The notes under the pieces are model-generated. The model saw only the letters and a list, made by a program, of their open reading frames with translations, was not told where the DNA came from and did not search any database. 49,624 nt of DNA from Mycobacterium intermedium (GTDB lineage: Bacteria; Actinomycetota; Actinomycetes; Mycobacteriales; Mycobacteriaceae). The stretch covers positions 1-49,624 of the forward strand of contig NZ_MVHT01000046.1 in the NCBI RefSeq assembly GCF_002086275.1, written 5' to 3'. Shown here piece after piece: positions 24,841 through 32,370 of the stretch. The position numbers and the translations under genes were made by a program. The number at the start of each line of letters is the position of its first letter. Position 1 is the first letter of the stretch.

Positions 24841-25075
24841 CGCCGCCGTCTTGCTCGTCGGGCAGTAGCGGGGCGAACGAGTTGCCGACCATGGCTGCCA
24901 GCGTACGAGGGTTCTGCCACGTCAGCGCCTCGACCTCGAGCGCGTCCAGGCTGATCCACCGGCCGGTCCGGGGTGCGCTGATCAGCAGTCGCGACCCGTT
25001 GCGGGTGTCGACGCGCTGAACCACGACTTCGGTGAATTCGTTTGCGACGGTGATGGGCTCGCCAACAGGGTTCAT
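24824..25075 (-). CDS. Small dioxygenase-operon protein of unknown function
   Basis: 83 residues from an ATG that overlaps the stop of the small oxygenase subunit by 4 bases (ATGA). The sequence (EPITVANEFTEVVVQRVDTRNGSRLLISAPRTGRWISLDALEVEALTWQ) looks like a compact beta-rich fold. It has no cysteines, so it is not a ferredoxin. Similar small proteins occur beside the oxygenase genes of other actinobacterial aromatic operons, but I cannot name a function. Confidence 0.78.
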   Translation of the reverse strand: MNPVGEPITVANEFTEVVVQRVDTRNGSRLLISAPRTGRWISLDALEVEALTWQNPRTLAAMVGNSFAPLLPDEQDGGDDRLA

Positions 25076-25608
25076 AGAAACACCGCCAGGTTCTGCATCC
25101 GCAACACCGATTCGTCGGCGATGATGTTGCGCCGGGCCAGCTTCCACGTTTGCGCGTCGTCATCCCAGCGCAGCACGTCCTCGCGTCCGCAGGACAACAG
25201 TGCGCTTTCGTTGACGTCGCCACGGCTGCGAAACAGCAACTCGGCCGACTGGACAATCAGGTGTCGGTCGTCGTCGCCGGGGAAGGTCCGGACATTGGTG
25301 ATGAAATGGCGTAGTCGCGACGGCGGGTCCTCGGTCCATGCGTGTTCGGTGCGAAAGCGCGCGACCCGCTGGGTCAGCGAGTATTTGTCCTCGTCGAAGT
25401 GGGCCATCCCGGGGGACATGTCGAAGCCGGACCCGCGTGCGGTGGTGACGCGGACCGGCATCACGTAGCGGATGTCGTCGGTCAATGTGTCCAGCCACGT
25501 CCCGTAGTCCTGGGTGTCCAGCAGGTAGGCCTCGTCCACCAGGAACTGATGCGCCTGCAGATGGCGGATGTCGTTGAACGGCAGCGGCTTTCTCGGTCCA
25601 TTTCTCAT
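25072..25608 (-). CDS. Ring-hydroxylating dioxygenase, small (beta) subunit
   Basis: 178 residues from the ATG at 25608, which overlaps the large-subunit stop by 4 bases. It fits the cone-fold beta subunit: LQAHQFLVDEAYLLDTQDYGTWLDTLTDDIRYVMPVRV, then RVARFRTEHAWTEDPPSRLRHFITNVR and the C-terminal WKLARRNIIADESVLRMQNLAVFL. Beta subunits stabilise the alpha3-beta3 hexamer. A longer frame to 25959 runs through the alpha gene and is not used. Confidence 0.92.
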   Translation of the reverse strand: MRNGPRKPLPFNDIRHLQAHQFLVDEAYLLDTQDYGTWLDTLTDDIRYVMPVRVTTARGSGFDMSPGMAHFDEDKYSLTQRVARFRTEHAWTEDPPSRLRHFITNVRTFPGDDDRHLIVQSAELLFRSRGDVNESALLSCGREDVLRWDDDAQTWKLARRNIIADESVLRMQNLAVFL

Positions 25609-26924
25609 GCCAGGTAGTCCGCCCACAGCTTGAGCAACTCGCGCTGGTTGTATTCGTTGTAGCCGACCTGAGCGCGTCCGGGTCCGTGGAACGATTCGGG
25701 CGGTAGGGCCTCGATCACCGGACGGTCGTCGTCCAGCAAGCCCATCCGGCTGTTCAGCAGCAGTCGACGTGCCATCGAACCGCCGGCGGTGGTGGTCAGC
25801 GAGACCCAGTTCTCCACGTCGTCCTGCTCGAACATGCCGGACGAACCGAAGCACATGAGATAGGCCTTGTACGAGTTCTCCTTGAAGTCCTCGGGTGCGG
25901 CCGCGTCCACCGCGAACCACGAGCACACCTCGGTCTCGTTCTCGCTGATCGGCTGCCACTGCCGGATCGAGATGAACGGCAGCACCTGGTCACTGCCGGG
26001 CAATTTCGGCCAGTTGTGTACGAAGCTGAGGTTGGGAAAGCAGGTGGCCGCCGAGATCATGAAGCCATCCTCGCTGACCACCTGCTGTTGCCGGGGCGAC
26101 CAGGACTCTTTGATCCGCCCGATCATCTCGTCGGGATAGCCGACGTAGCGCATGCGCTCGTCGAAGTTTCCGGGCGGGAGCTTGTAGGTGGTGCCGCCCC
26201 CGCTGTGCGCCCAGTAGGTGGCGCCGTCCTTGCGCTTTTGGGCTTTCGGCTCGCGGAACAGGCCGATCTCGACGATCGACGCGTGGGTGTGCGGCGTGTG
26301 GTACATGTCGCCGGAAAAGTTCTCGGCCCCGATCTTCCAGTTGGCCTTGATCCGCCAGCGCTGCGGTCCCCGCACCTCCAGTCCTTGCGCGCTCTGTTTG
26401 GTGTAGTAGTCCAGATAGAACCTGAAGTCACCGAGGAAATCGGCCAGCGGCTGCGCATCCGGGTCCAGGTTGATGAAGATCAGACCGTTGTAGCTCGCCA
26501 AATTCGGTGCGGGGAGCAGGCTTTGGTTCTTGGCGAAGCCTTCGTCGCCGCCGTAGGCCTCGCGGTGAAACGGCAAGCCGGTGAGCCGTCCGTCGTTGCG
26601 GTAGGTCCAGCCGTGGTAGGGGCAGCGGAAGTTGGAGGCGTTGCCCATCTCAGCCCGACAGACCTGCATGCCGCGGTGCAGACACATATTGAACAGGGCG
26701 CGGACTTCGCCGTCCGAATCGCGCGCGATGATGAACGAGTCATCGAGTACGCGGCGCACCACGTAGTCGCCGTCCTGCGGGATCTCGGATTCGTGGGCGA
26801 CGAACATCCACGCCTTGCTGAATAAGCGCTCCTTTTCCAGCGCGAACACATCTTTGTCGTTGTAGATGTGGGCGGGGATCATCCCGCGGCGGACGTCGGC
26901 AAAAACGTCGGTTTGAAGTGTCAC
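25605..26924 (-). CDS. Ring-hydroxylating dioxygenase, large (alpha) subunit
   Basis: 439 residues. Rieske ligands C81-x-H83 and C101-x2-H104 bind the [2Fe-2S] cluster. The mononuclear iron site is D206-x2-H209-x4-H214 (ENFSGDMYHTPHTH). The length and sequence fit the HcaE/BphA/NidA group that adds O2 to an aromatic ring to give a cis-dihydrodiol. First gene of a five-gene operon; no ferredoxin or ferredoxin reductase is encoded with it. The upstream gap (26925-27056) is AT-rich for this genome and should hold the promoter. Substrate (phenylpropionate-, phthalate- or biphenyl-like) is not determinable. Confidence 0.93.
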   Translation of the reverse strand: MTLQTDVFADVRRGMIPAHIYNDKDVFALEKERLFSKAWMFVAHESEIPQDGDYVVRRVLDDSFIIARDSDGEVRALFNMCLHRGMQVCRAEMGNASNFRCPYHGWTYRNDGRLTGLPFHREAYGGDEGFAKNQSLLPAPNLASYNGLIFINLDPDAQPLADFLGDFRFYLDYYTKQSAQGLEVRGPQRWRIKANWKIGAENFSGDMYHTPHTHASIVEIGLFREPKAQKRKDGATYWAHSGGGTTYKLPPGNFDERMRYVGYPDEMIGRIKESWSPRQQQVVSEDGFMISAATCFPNLSFVHNWPKLPGSDQVLPFISIRQWQPISENETEVCSWFAVDAAAPEDFKENSYKAYLMCFGSSGMFEQDDVENWVSLTTTAGGSMARRLLLNSRMGLLDDDRPVIEALPPESFHGPGRAQVGYNEYNQRELLKLWADYLA

Positions 26925-27056
26925 TGGCTTCCCGCCGTCGGCTTTTCTGTCATGCAGAAATATATTCTAGTTAACAGAGCGCATTGGCAGAACCCTCCCC
27001 GCGAACTCACAGATCGTTCACATCGACGGGTGCTGCGGCGTGCATACGTTGGACTG

Positions 27057-27965
27057 GTGTCGATCGGATCACGAGTGCTCGCGGTTATCGGGCGCCAGGA
27101 GTGGCTGGATCGTCCCAGTTACCGCCTCGAGCACGTACTCACGCTCGTCTTCAATGGCCTGGGTTCGGCCCGCGACCGGGTGATGAACGCGCTGAACGGC
27201 GTCTGGCTGGGCCATCCGGTTCATCCGCCGTTGACGTCGTTCGCCAGCGGAGCGCTCGGTACGGCGGTGGCGCTGGATGGCATCAGCATGGTGTCCGGCC
27301 GTGCCGGCCGTTCAGGCGAAGCCGCCGACGCCGCGCACTTTGCGTCGCGGGCCCTGGAGCTGGGGATCCTGGCCAGCGTCGGATCCGCCGTCACCGGCGT
27401 CGCGGATTGGCAGCACACCCACCAGCAGGAGCGCCGCATCGGGCTGGTGCACGGCGTGGTGAACTCGGCCGCGACGGTCCTGTACGTGCTGTCGTGGTGG
27501 GATCGTCGGCGCGGCCGGCGCTTGCGCGGGATGGCGCTCAGTGCGATCGGTTACGGCGTCACGGTGGGTGGCGGTTACCTCGGTGGCGCCTTGGTGTTCG
27601 AGTCGGGAATCGGCATCGACCAGTCCGGTGAGCGGTTGCAGACCAACCGGTGGACGCCGGTGCTGCCGGCGAGCGTGCTGAACGGAAAGCCGGTCCGGGT
27701 CGAGGTTGACGGCGTCGGGCTGGTGGTGTGTCGGACCGGTCCGGGCGAGGTGTCGGCATTCGGTGAGTTCTGTCCGCATCTGGCCGCGCCGATGGCCGAC
27801 GGCTGGGTCGACCGCGGTCGGATTGTATGTCCCTGGCACGGTTCGCGTTTCGCGCTGGAGTCAGGAGAGGTGTTGCGGGGACCCGCGGCGAGTGCGTTGC
27901 CGTGCTATCAAGCCCGGGTCGTCGATGGAATGGTCGAGGTAACTGGATCTGGAGCAACGAAGTGA
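27057..27965 (+). CDS. Membrane DUF2231 protein fused to a Rieske [2Fe-2S] domain
   Basis: 302 residues from GTG. Residues about 45-185 form a DUF2231 membrane domain (GHPVHPPLTSFASG start, about four hydrophobic segments). Residues about 200-297 form a Rieske ferredoxin-like domain with C239-P-H241 and C258-x2-H261, binding [2Fe-2S]. A TACGTT -10-like hexamer 7 bases before the GTG suggests a leaderless start; an ATG at 26952 is an alternative. Expected role: membrane-bound electron transfer. It is divergent from the dioxygenase alpha gene and overlaps the hemerythrin gene by 4 bases, so it may work with the latter. A link to the oxygenase is only an inference from position. Confidence 0.85.
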   Translation: MSIGSRVLAVIGRQEWLDRPSYRLEHVLTLVFNGLGSARDRVMNALNGVWLGHPVHPPLTSFASGALGTAVALDGISMVSGRAGRSGEAADAAHFASRALELGILASVGSAVTGVADWQHTHQQERRIGLVHGVVNSAATVLYVLSWWDRRRGRRLRGMALSAIGYGVTVGGGYLGGALVFESGIGIDQSGERLQTNRWTPVLPASVLNGKPVRVEVDGVGLVVCRTGPGEVSAFGEFCPHLAAPMADGWVDRGRIVCPWHGSRFALESGEVLRGPAASALPCYQARVVDGMVEVTGSGATK

Positions 27966-28447
27966 ACGCATACGACGTTTTGAGAGAACACCATGTAGTG
28001 CTCAAGGCGCTGGGCCGCAAGGTCAGCGAGGCGCCGGTGAATAGCGAAGAGCGCCATGCCCTGTTCGACGAGATGCTGATCGAGCTCGACATCCACTTTC
28101 GCATCGAGGACGACATCTACTACCCGGCCCTGGCGGCGGCCAGCCGACTGATTGCGATTGCCCACGCCGAGCACCGCCAAGTGGTCGACCAGCTGGGTGT
28201 GCTGTTGCGTACCCCGCAGAGTTCGCCGGGGTACCAGGAGGAATGGAACACCTTCAAGACCGTCTTGGAGGCGCACGCCGACGAAGAGGAGCGTGACATG
28301 ATTCCGGCGCCGCCTCCGGTCGAGCTCAGCGACGAAGAGTTGGAGGAATTAGGCGCCAAGATGGCCGCGCGCATCGAGCAGTTGCGTGGCTCGAGCCTCT
28401 ACCGACTGCGTACGCGGGGCAAAGCGGCATTGCTGAAGGCGATATAG
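27962..28447 (+). CDS. Hemerythrin HHE-domain protein
   Basis: 161 residues from GTG overlapping the Rieske stop (GTGA). A four-helix HHE domain carries the di-iron ligands H10/H11, H45, E49 (DIHFRIEDD), H68/H71 (IAHAEHRQ), H105 and E109 (EAHADEEERDMIP). Such proteins bind O2, NO or act as iron/oxygen sensors. Co-translation with a Rieske membrane protein suggests that they exchange electrons, for example to reduce O2, NO or peroxide. The last 40 residues are charged and probably helical. Confidence 0.9.
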   Translation: MNAYDVLREHHVVLKALGRKVSEAPVNSEERHALFDEMLIELDIHFRIEDDIYYPALAAASRLIAIAHAEHRQVVDQLGVLLRTPQSSPGYQEEWNTFKTVLEAHADEEERDMIPAPPPVELSDEELEELGAKMAARIEQLRGSSLYRLRTRGKAALLKAI

Positions 28448-28508
28448 GGGACGGATGCTGGTCCGGCGCGCTTACGCAGGTCACACCGCCGCCATCGTCG
28501 CACTAGTC

Positions 28509-28722
28509 GCATTCGCCACATTAGCCTCTCCGCCCGGCGGCATGCTTTGTGCCCGCCTTTGAGCGACAATTTCCCGACGGGGACAAGGGATTCCGCTTGG
28601 TGTGCAACACTGGCCACCTTCGTCGCACTGTCACATTCGCCATAGCAGGCGCATTCGCCACATCAGCCTCTCCGCTGGGCGGCATGCTTTGTGCCCGCCT
28701 TTGAGCGACAGTTTTCCAACGG
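28509..28722. repeat. Direct repeat pair (units A1 and A2) of an intergenic repeat family
   Basis: Two copies of a unit of about 65-70 bp start at 28509 and 28651, exactly 142 bp apart. Shared landmarks are GCATTCGCCACA, AGCCTCTCCGC and CATGCTTTGTGCCCGCCTTT. They differ at only a few positions. They are the same repeat as the units at 28754-29010 but in the opposite orientation: the complement of A2 aligns over about 49 bases without gaps. They lie between the convergent hemerythrin and methyltransferase genes; no coding function is evident. Confidence 0.85.
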
Positions 28723-28753
28723 GGAAACGGATCTGCGTCCCTGCCGAGTTGCG

Positions 28754-29010
28754 GCTACAAGCCGGGCAGCACGCCTGCCGCCGGCGGGAGAGGCTAGTGG
28801 GGCTGGTGTGACTACGGCACCGGCCTTCGGCGATTCTGCCCAGTTGTCGCTACAAGCCGGGCAGCACGCCTGCCCCCGGCGGGAGAGGCTAGTGGGGCTG
28901 GTGTGACTACGGCACCGGCCTTCGGCGATTCTGCCCGTTGTCGCTACAAGCCGGGCAGCACGCCTGCCGCCGGCGGGAGAGGCTAGTGGGGCTGGTGTGA
29001 CTACGGCCGG
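28754..29010. repeat. Tandem repeat, about 2.7 units of 94-95 bp (units B1-B3)
   Basis: Units start at 28754, 28849 and 28943 (each at GCTACAAG). The second and third differ mainly by one missing base before the unit and a few substitutions; the third is cut after GACTACGGC. Each unit can fold: GCCGG-GCAG pairs with CTGC-CGCCGGC around a short loop. In orientation they oppose units A1 and A2. A minus-strand frame (28663-29130) passes through all of them but is a side effect of the repeat composition. Confidence 0.9.
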
Positions 29011-29068
29011 CGCGACGGCGTGCGCGACGGGCCGGCGGTACGGGGCGGCGCCCCAGCCCGCCGGTGCC

Positions 29069-29845
29069 CTACGGCCTGCGGCCAATCCCCGCCACCATGG
29101 TCGGAGTAAACAACCGAACGTCCTCACCAAAGCGGCGTGCGGCCGCGTCGGCTTCCTCGGTGGAAAGCAACCCGGCGTCCACTACGACATCGCGCAGACT
29201 CTCGAAGGACAATCTGAAGAAATCGAAACCCGGTGCGCTGGAATCGATCACTCGGGCCCGTCCTTCGCCGCGGACATCGACCAATCCCGCGTCCGCCATG
29301 TCGGCGACGACGCGCCGACCGTAATTCGGGTCGAAGCCGGCCCGCTGCATGAAGCTTAGGAAGGTCGTGGTCACCCGCTCAAGGTCAGACGACGACTCAC
29401 CCTCGAAGCCGAACGCGGTCCAGTCATAGTCTTCGTGCACCATCCACCCGCCTGGGCGCAGCGTCGCCACCAGCCGGTCGAGGATCTGCCGTCGGTCCGG
29501 TAGATGTTCGAGCACCAGCCGGGAGTGGACCAGGTCGAACTCGTCCTGCGGCAACTCGTCGCTGCGGATGTCGAGGCGCCTAACCTCAACCCGGTCGCTG
29601 GCCAGCGATTCGATGAACCGGGTGTCGATATCGACCGCGACCACCGTGGCCCCTCGATTGGCCATCCATTGCACGAGGGATCCGCCGCCGGCTCCGACTT
29701 CCAAACAGCGCCAGCTCTTTGCGTCACGGCCGAGGCCGAGTTCTTCCAGCACCGCCTGAGTGCCGGGATCCCAAAGGCTCTCGATGCTGGCCAACCGGGT
29801 GCGTTCTTCGGCAAAGCCCTGGTCATATACGTAGTCGTTGGTCAC
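29069..29845 (-). CDS. SAM-dependent methyltransferase
   Basis: 258 residues. Class I methyltransferase motifs: motif I LEVGAGGGSL, motif II VVAVDIDTRFIE, motif IV DEFDLVHSRLVLEHL, post-motif LRPGGWMVHEDYDW. Substrate unknown; the family includes many small-molecule methyltransferases. It is divergent from pcaH with 32 bp between the starts, so the two may share a promoter region, though nothing else ties it to protocatechuate metabolism. Confidence 0.88.
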   Translation of the reverse strand: MTNDYVYDQGFAEERTRLASIESLWDPGTQAVLEELGLGRDAKSWRCLEVGAGGGSLVQWMANRGATVVAVDIDTRFIESLASDRVEVRRLDIRSDELPQDEFDLVHSRLVLEHLPDRRQILDRLVATLRPGGWMVHEDYDWTAFGFEGESSSDLERVTTTFLSFMQRAGFDPNYGRRVVADMADAGLVDVRGEGRARVIDSSAPGFDFFRLSFESLRDVVVDAGLLSTEEADAAARRFGEDVRLFTPTMVAGIGRRP

Positions 29846-29877
29846 GAGGTCAAACCTATGCGAGTAGCCTCACGCTC

Positions 29878-30582
29878 GTGCCGTACGGTGACCAGCGTTC
29901 ACGCGAGATCCAGCGTCTCGACTACCCGCCGTATCGCAGCAGCGTGCTCCGCCATCCCAAACACCCCCTGCTCGCCGTGAATCCCGAAGACATCGAACGC
30001 TGCGCGCCGGTTTTCGGCGACGGGGACGTCCACCCCGACGACGCCGACCTGACGACGGGCCACCTAGGCGAGCCGATCGGGGAGCGCATCATCGTGGCGG
30101 GGCGGGTGCTCGACGGACAAGGCAACCCGGTTGCCGGGCAACTCGTCGAGATCTGGCAAGCCAACTCCGCCGGCCGCTACCGACACGAAAACGACCAACA
30201 CCCCGCGCCGCTGGATCCGAACTTCACCGGCGCAGGACGCTGCCTGACCGGACCCGACGGGTCATACCGCTTTCTGACCATCAAGCCTGGCCCTTATCCG
30301 TGGCGCAATCACCACAACGCCTGGCGGCCCGCGCACATCCACTTCTCGGTCTTCGGCACCGCGTTCACCCAACGCCTGGTCACCCAGATGTACTTTCCGG
30401 GTGATCCATTGTTGGACCTGGACCCCATCGTGGGATCGATCGCCGATCCCGCCGCGCGGCAACGCTTGATCGCGCGCTACGTCCACGAGCTCACCGAGCC
30501 CGAGTTCGCCACGGGTTACGGTTGGGACATCGTGTTGTCCGGAAGCAGCCGCACCTGGACCGAGGACGGTGAGAGTGCCTGA
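29878..30582 (+). CDS. pcaH: Protocatechuate 3,4-dioxygenase, beta subunit
   Basis: 234 residues from GTG. The four non-haem Fe(III) ligands are in place: Y101 (NSAGRYRHEND), Y140 (PGPYPWRNH), H153 and H155 (RPAHIHFSVFG), with the same spacing as the Pseudomonas enzyme (39, 13 and 2 residues). It cleaves protocatechuate between the hydroxyls to 3-carboxy-cis,cis-muconate, together with PcaG. The 3' end overlaps pcaG by 8 bases. First gene of a three-gene pca operon. Confidence 0.95.
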   Translation: MPYGDQRSREIQRLDYPPYRSSVLRHPKHPLLAVNPEDIERCAPVFGDGDVHPDDADLTTGHLGEPIGERIIVAGRVLDGQGNPVAGQLVEIWQANSAGRYRHENDQHPAPLDPNFTGAGRCLTGPDGSYRFLTIKPGPYPWRNHHNAWRPAHIHFSVFGTAFTQRLVTQMYFPGDPLLDLDPIVGSIADPAARQRLIARYVHELTEPEFATGYGWDIVLSGSSRTWTEDGESA

Positions 30583-31147
30583 ATCACGTTGCACACCAGG
30601 CCAAACCGTCGGGCCGTTCTTCAGCATCGGGTTGCCGTTTCCCGGCGACAACCAATTGGTGAAGGCCGCGCACCCCGGCGCCGTTCGGTTGCACGGGACG
30701 GTCTATGACGGCGCCAACGAGCCGATCCCGGATGCCCTGGTCGAACTGTGGCAGGCAGACGCCGACGGCCGCGCCCCGCGGGCGCCAGGCTCGTTGCTGC
30801 GCGCCGACCGCGACACGCGTGACGACCTGGCGTTCACCGGATTCGGTCGGTGCGCAACCGACGTCGACGGCCACTACCACTTCACGACGGTGGCCCCCGG
30901 CGCCCCGCGCTTCTTCGCCCTCACCGTCTTTGCCCGCGGGCTGCTGCACCGCCTGTTCACCCGCGCCTACCTGCCCGACGGGGACCTGACCGTTGATCCA
31001 GCCCTGTCGAGTCTCGACGCGGAGCGCCGGGCCACCCTGCTGTGCATTGCCGAAAACACCTCGGGCCGAACGAGTTACCGGTTTGACATCCACCTGCAAG
31101 GGCCACGGGAGACAGTCTTCCTGGTGTACCCGGGTGAGCTCGGATGA
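30575..31147 (+). CDS. pcaG: Protocatechuate 3,4-dioxygenase, alpha subunit
   Basis: 190 residues from the GTG with AGGA 8 bases upstream; a GTG two codons earlier is also possible. The sequence TPGQTVGPFFSIGLPF at the start and LVELWQADADGR are family hallmarks. It lacks the full set of iron ligands, as expected for the alpha subunit, which forms the heterodimer with PcaH. Its stop overlaps the pcaB start (ATGA). Confidence 0.94.
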   Translation: MPESRCTPGQTVGPFFSIGLPFPGDNQLVKAAHPGAVRLHGTVYDGANEPIPDALVELWQADADGRAPRAPGSLLRADRDTRDDLAFTGFGRCATDVDGHYHFTTVAPGAPRFFALTVFARGLLHRLFTRAYLPDGDLTVDPALSSLDAERRATLLCIAENTSGRTSYRFDIHLQGPRETVFLVYPGELG

Positions 31148-32370
31148 CCAACCTGCTCTGGCCAGGGGAGGAGCGGGCCGGCGAGCACATGACCGACCAG
31201 GCGTTGCTGCGGTCGATGGTGGCAGTCGAATCCGCTTGGCTGAGCGCGCTCGCGGTCGCCGGCCTGGCACCGATCGATTGTGCCGGCGCGGATCTCTGGC
31301 ACCTGATCCGCGGCAACGACCGCGAGTTGCTCGCCGTCACCGCGGAAGACGGCGGCAACCCGGTCATCGGCTTGGTCGGCCTGCTGCGTGAGCGTGCGGT
31401 CCCGGCCGTCGCTCCGTGGATCCACCGGGGACTCACCAGCCAGGATGTCGTTGACACCAGTCTGATGCTGCAGTTGCGTGGCGTGGTCGACCGTCTCAAA
31501 GAACTACTAGAAGAACAGATTTCGACACTGTCGGCACTGGCGACCAAACATCGGCGGACACTCATGGTCGCCCGAACCCTGACCCAGCCCGCGGCACCCA
31601 CCACCTTCGGCGCCAAGGTCGCCGGTTGGCTCGACGGTCTGGTCGACTCCTACCAACGGCTTAACCAGCTGGTGATACCGTCCCAACTCGGCGGAGCCGT
31701 GGGAACATGTTCGGCGACAGTGGAATTGGCGACCCTGCTCACCCCTTCGTCCGATCCCGTTCATGTTGCCGAACGCGTATCCCACGCCACCACAACGACT
31801 TTGGGTCTCGACTTCCAAAACCCGTGGCACACCACGCGAATCCCGATCACCGCGGCCGCCGACGCCTTGGTCACCTGCACCGACAGCTGGGGCCGCATCG
31901 CATCGGACGTGGTCGCCCTGGTTCGACGGGAGATCGGCGAACTGAACGAGCCGGCCGGCGAGCAGCGCGGCGGATCCTCGTCCATGCCCCACAAGCGAAA
32001 CCCGGTGTTATCCATTCTCATTCGACGCGCCGCGATCGCTGCGCCCGCACTGGCGGCGACCCTGCACACCGCCGCGGCGCTCAGCAACGACGAACGCCCC
32101 GACGGGGCATGGCACGCCGAATGGGACACCCTGCGCACGTTGGCCCGGCGGACGTTGATCGCCGGTTCACAGTGCGCCGAGCTGCTGGCCGGGCTGATCG
32201 TGCATTCCGAGCGGATGGCGGCCAACCTCAACGCGGTCGACGTGCTCGGTGAACAACGCGCGATCGCGGACCTGGTGGGCGCCGACCCGTCACCAACCTA
32301 TCTCGGCGCCGTCGAAAGCCTCATCGATGCGAGCCTGGAACGAGCCCGTCAGATCAACCAGATCAGTTAA
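31144..32370 (+). CDS. pcaB: 3-carboxy-cis,cis-muconate cycloisomerase
   Basis: 408 residues of the fumarase/argininosuccinase superfamily, with the signature GSSSMPHKRNP at 277-287 and the TSQDVVDTSLMLQL region near 98. It converts the PcaHG product to gamma-carboxymuconolactone. No pcaC, pcaD/pcaL or thiolase genes follow, so the rest of the beta-ketoadipate branch must be elsewhere. The stop shares TTAA with the convergent methyltransferase gene. Confidence 0.94.
   Translation: MTNLLWPGEERAGEHMTDQALLRSMVAVESAWLSALAVAGLAPIDCAGADLWHLIRGNDRELLAVTAEDGGNPVIGLVGLLRERAVPAVAPWIHRGLTSQDVVDTSLMLQLRGVVDRLKELLEEQISTLSALATKHRRTLMVARTLTQPAAPTTFGAKVAGWLDGLVDSYQRLNQLVIPSQLGGAVGTCSATVELATLLTPSSDPVHVAERVSHATTTTLGLDFQNPWHTTRIPITAAADALVTCTDSWGRIASDVVALVRREIGELNEPAGEQRGGSSSMPHKRNPVLSILIRRAAIAAPALAATLHTAAALSNDERPDGAWHAEWDTLRTLARRTLIAGSQCAELLAGLIVHSERMAANLNAVDVLGEQRAIADLVGADPSPTYLGAVESLIDASLERARQINQIS

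Noticed and set aside
25609..25959. N-terminal extension of the oxygenase beta subunit
   Set aside because: It is read through the alpha-subunit gene in another frame; the ATG at 25608 with a 4-bp overlap is the normal start.
28754..29010. Tandem repeats considered as a CRISPR array
   Set aside because: Units are about 95 bp and nearly identical through their whole length; there are no unique spacers of constant size and no cas genes.
28663..29130. Minus-strand frame of 155 codons across the tandem repeats
   Set aside because: The period of 94-95 bp changes frame at one unit, the sequence has no family, and the repeats explain it.
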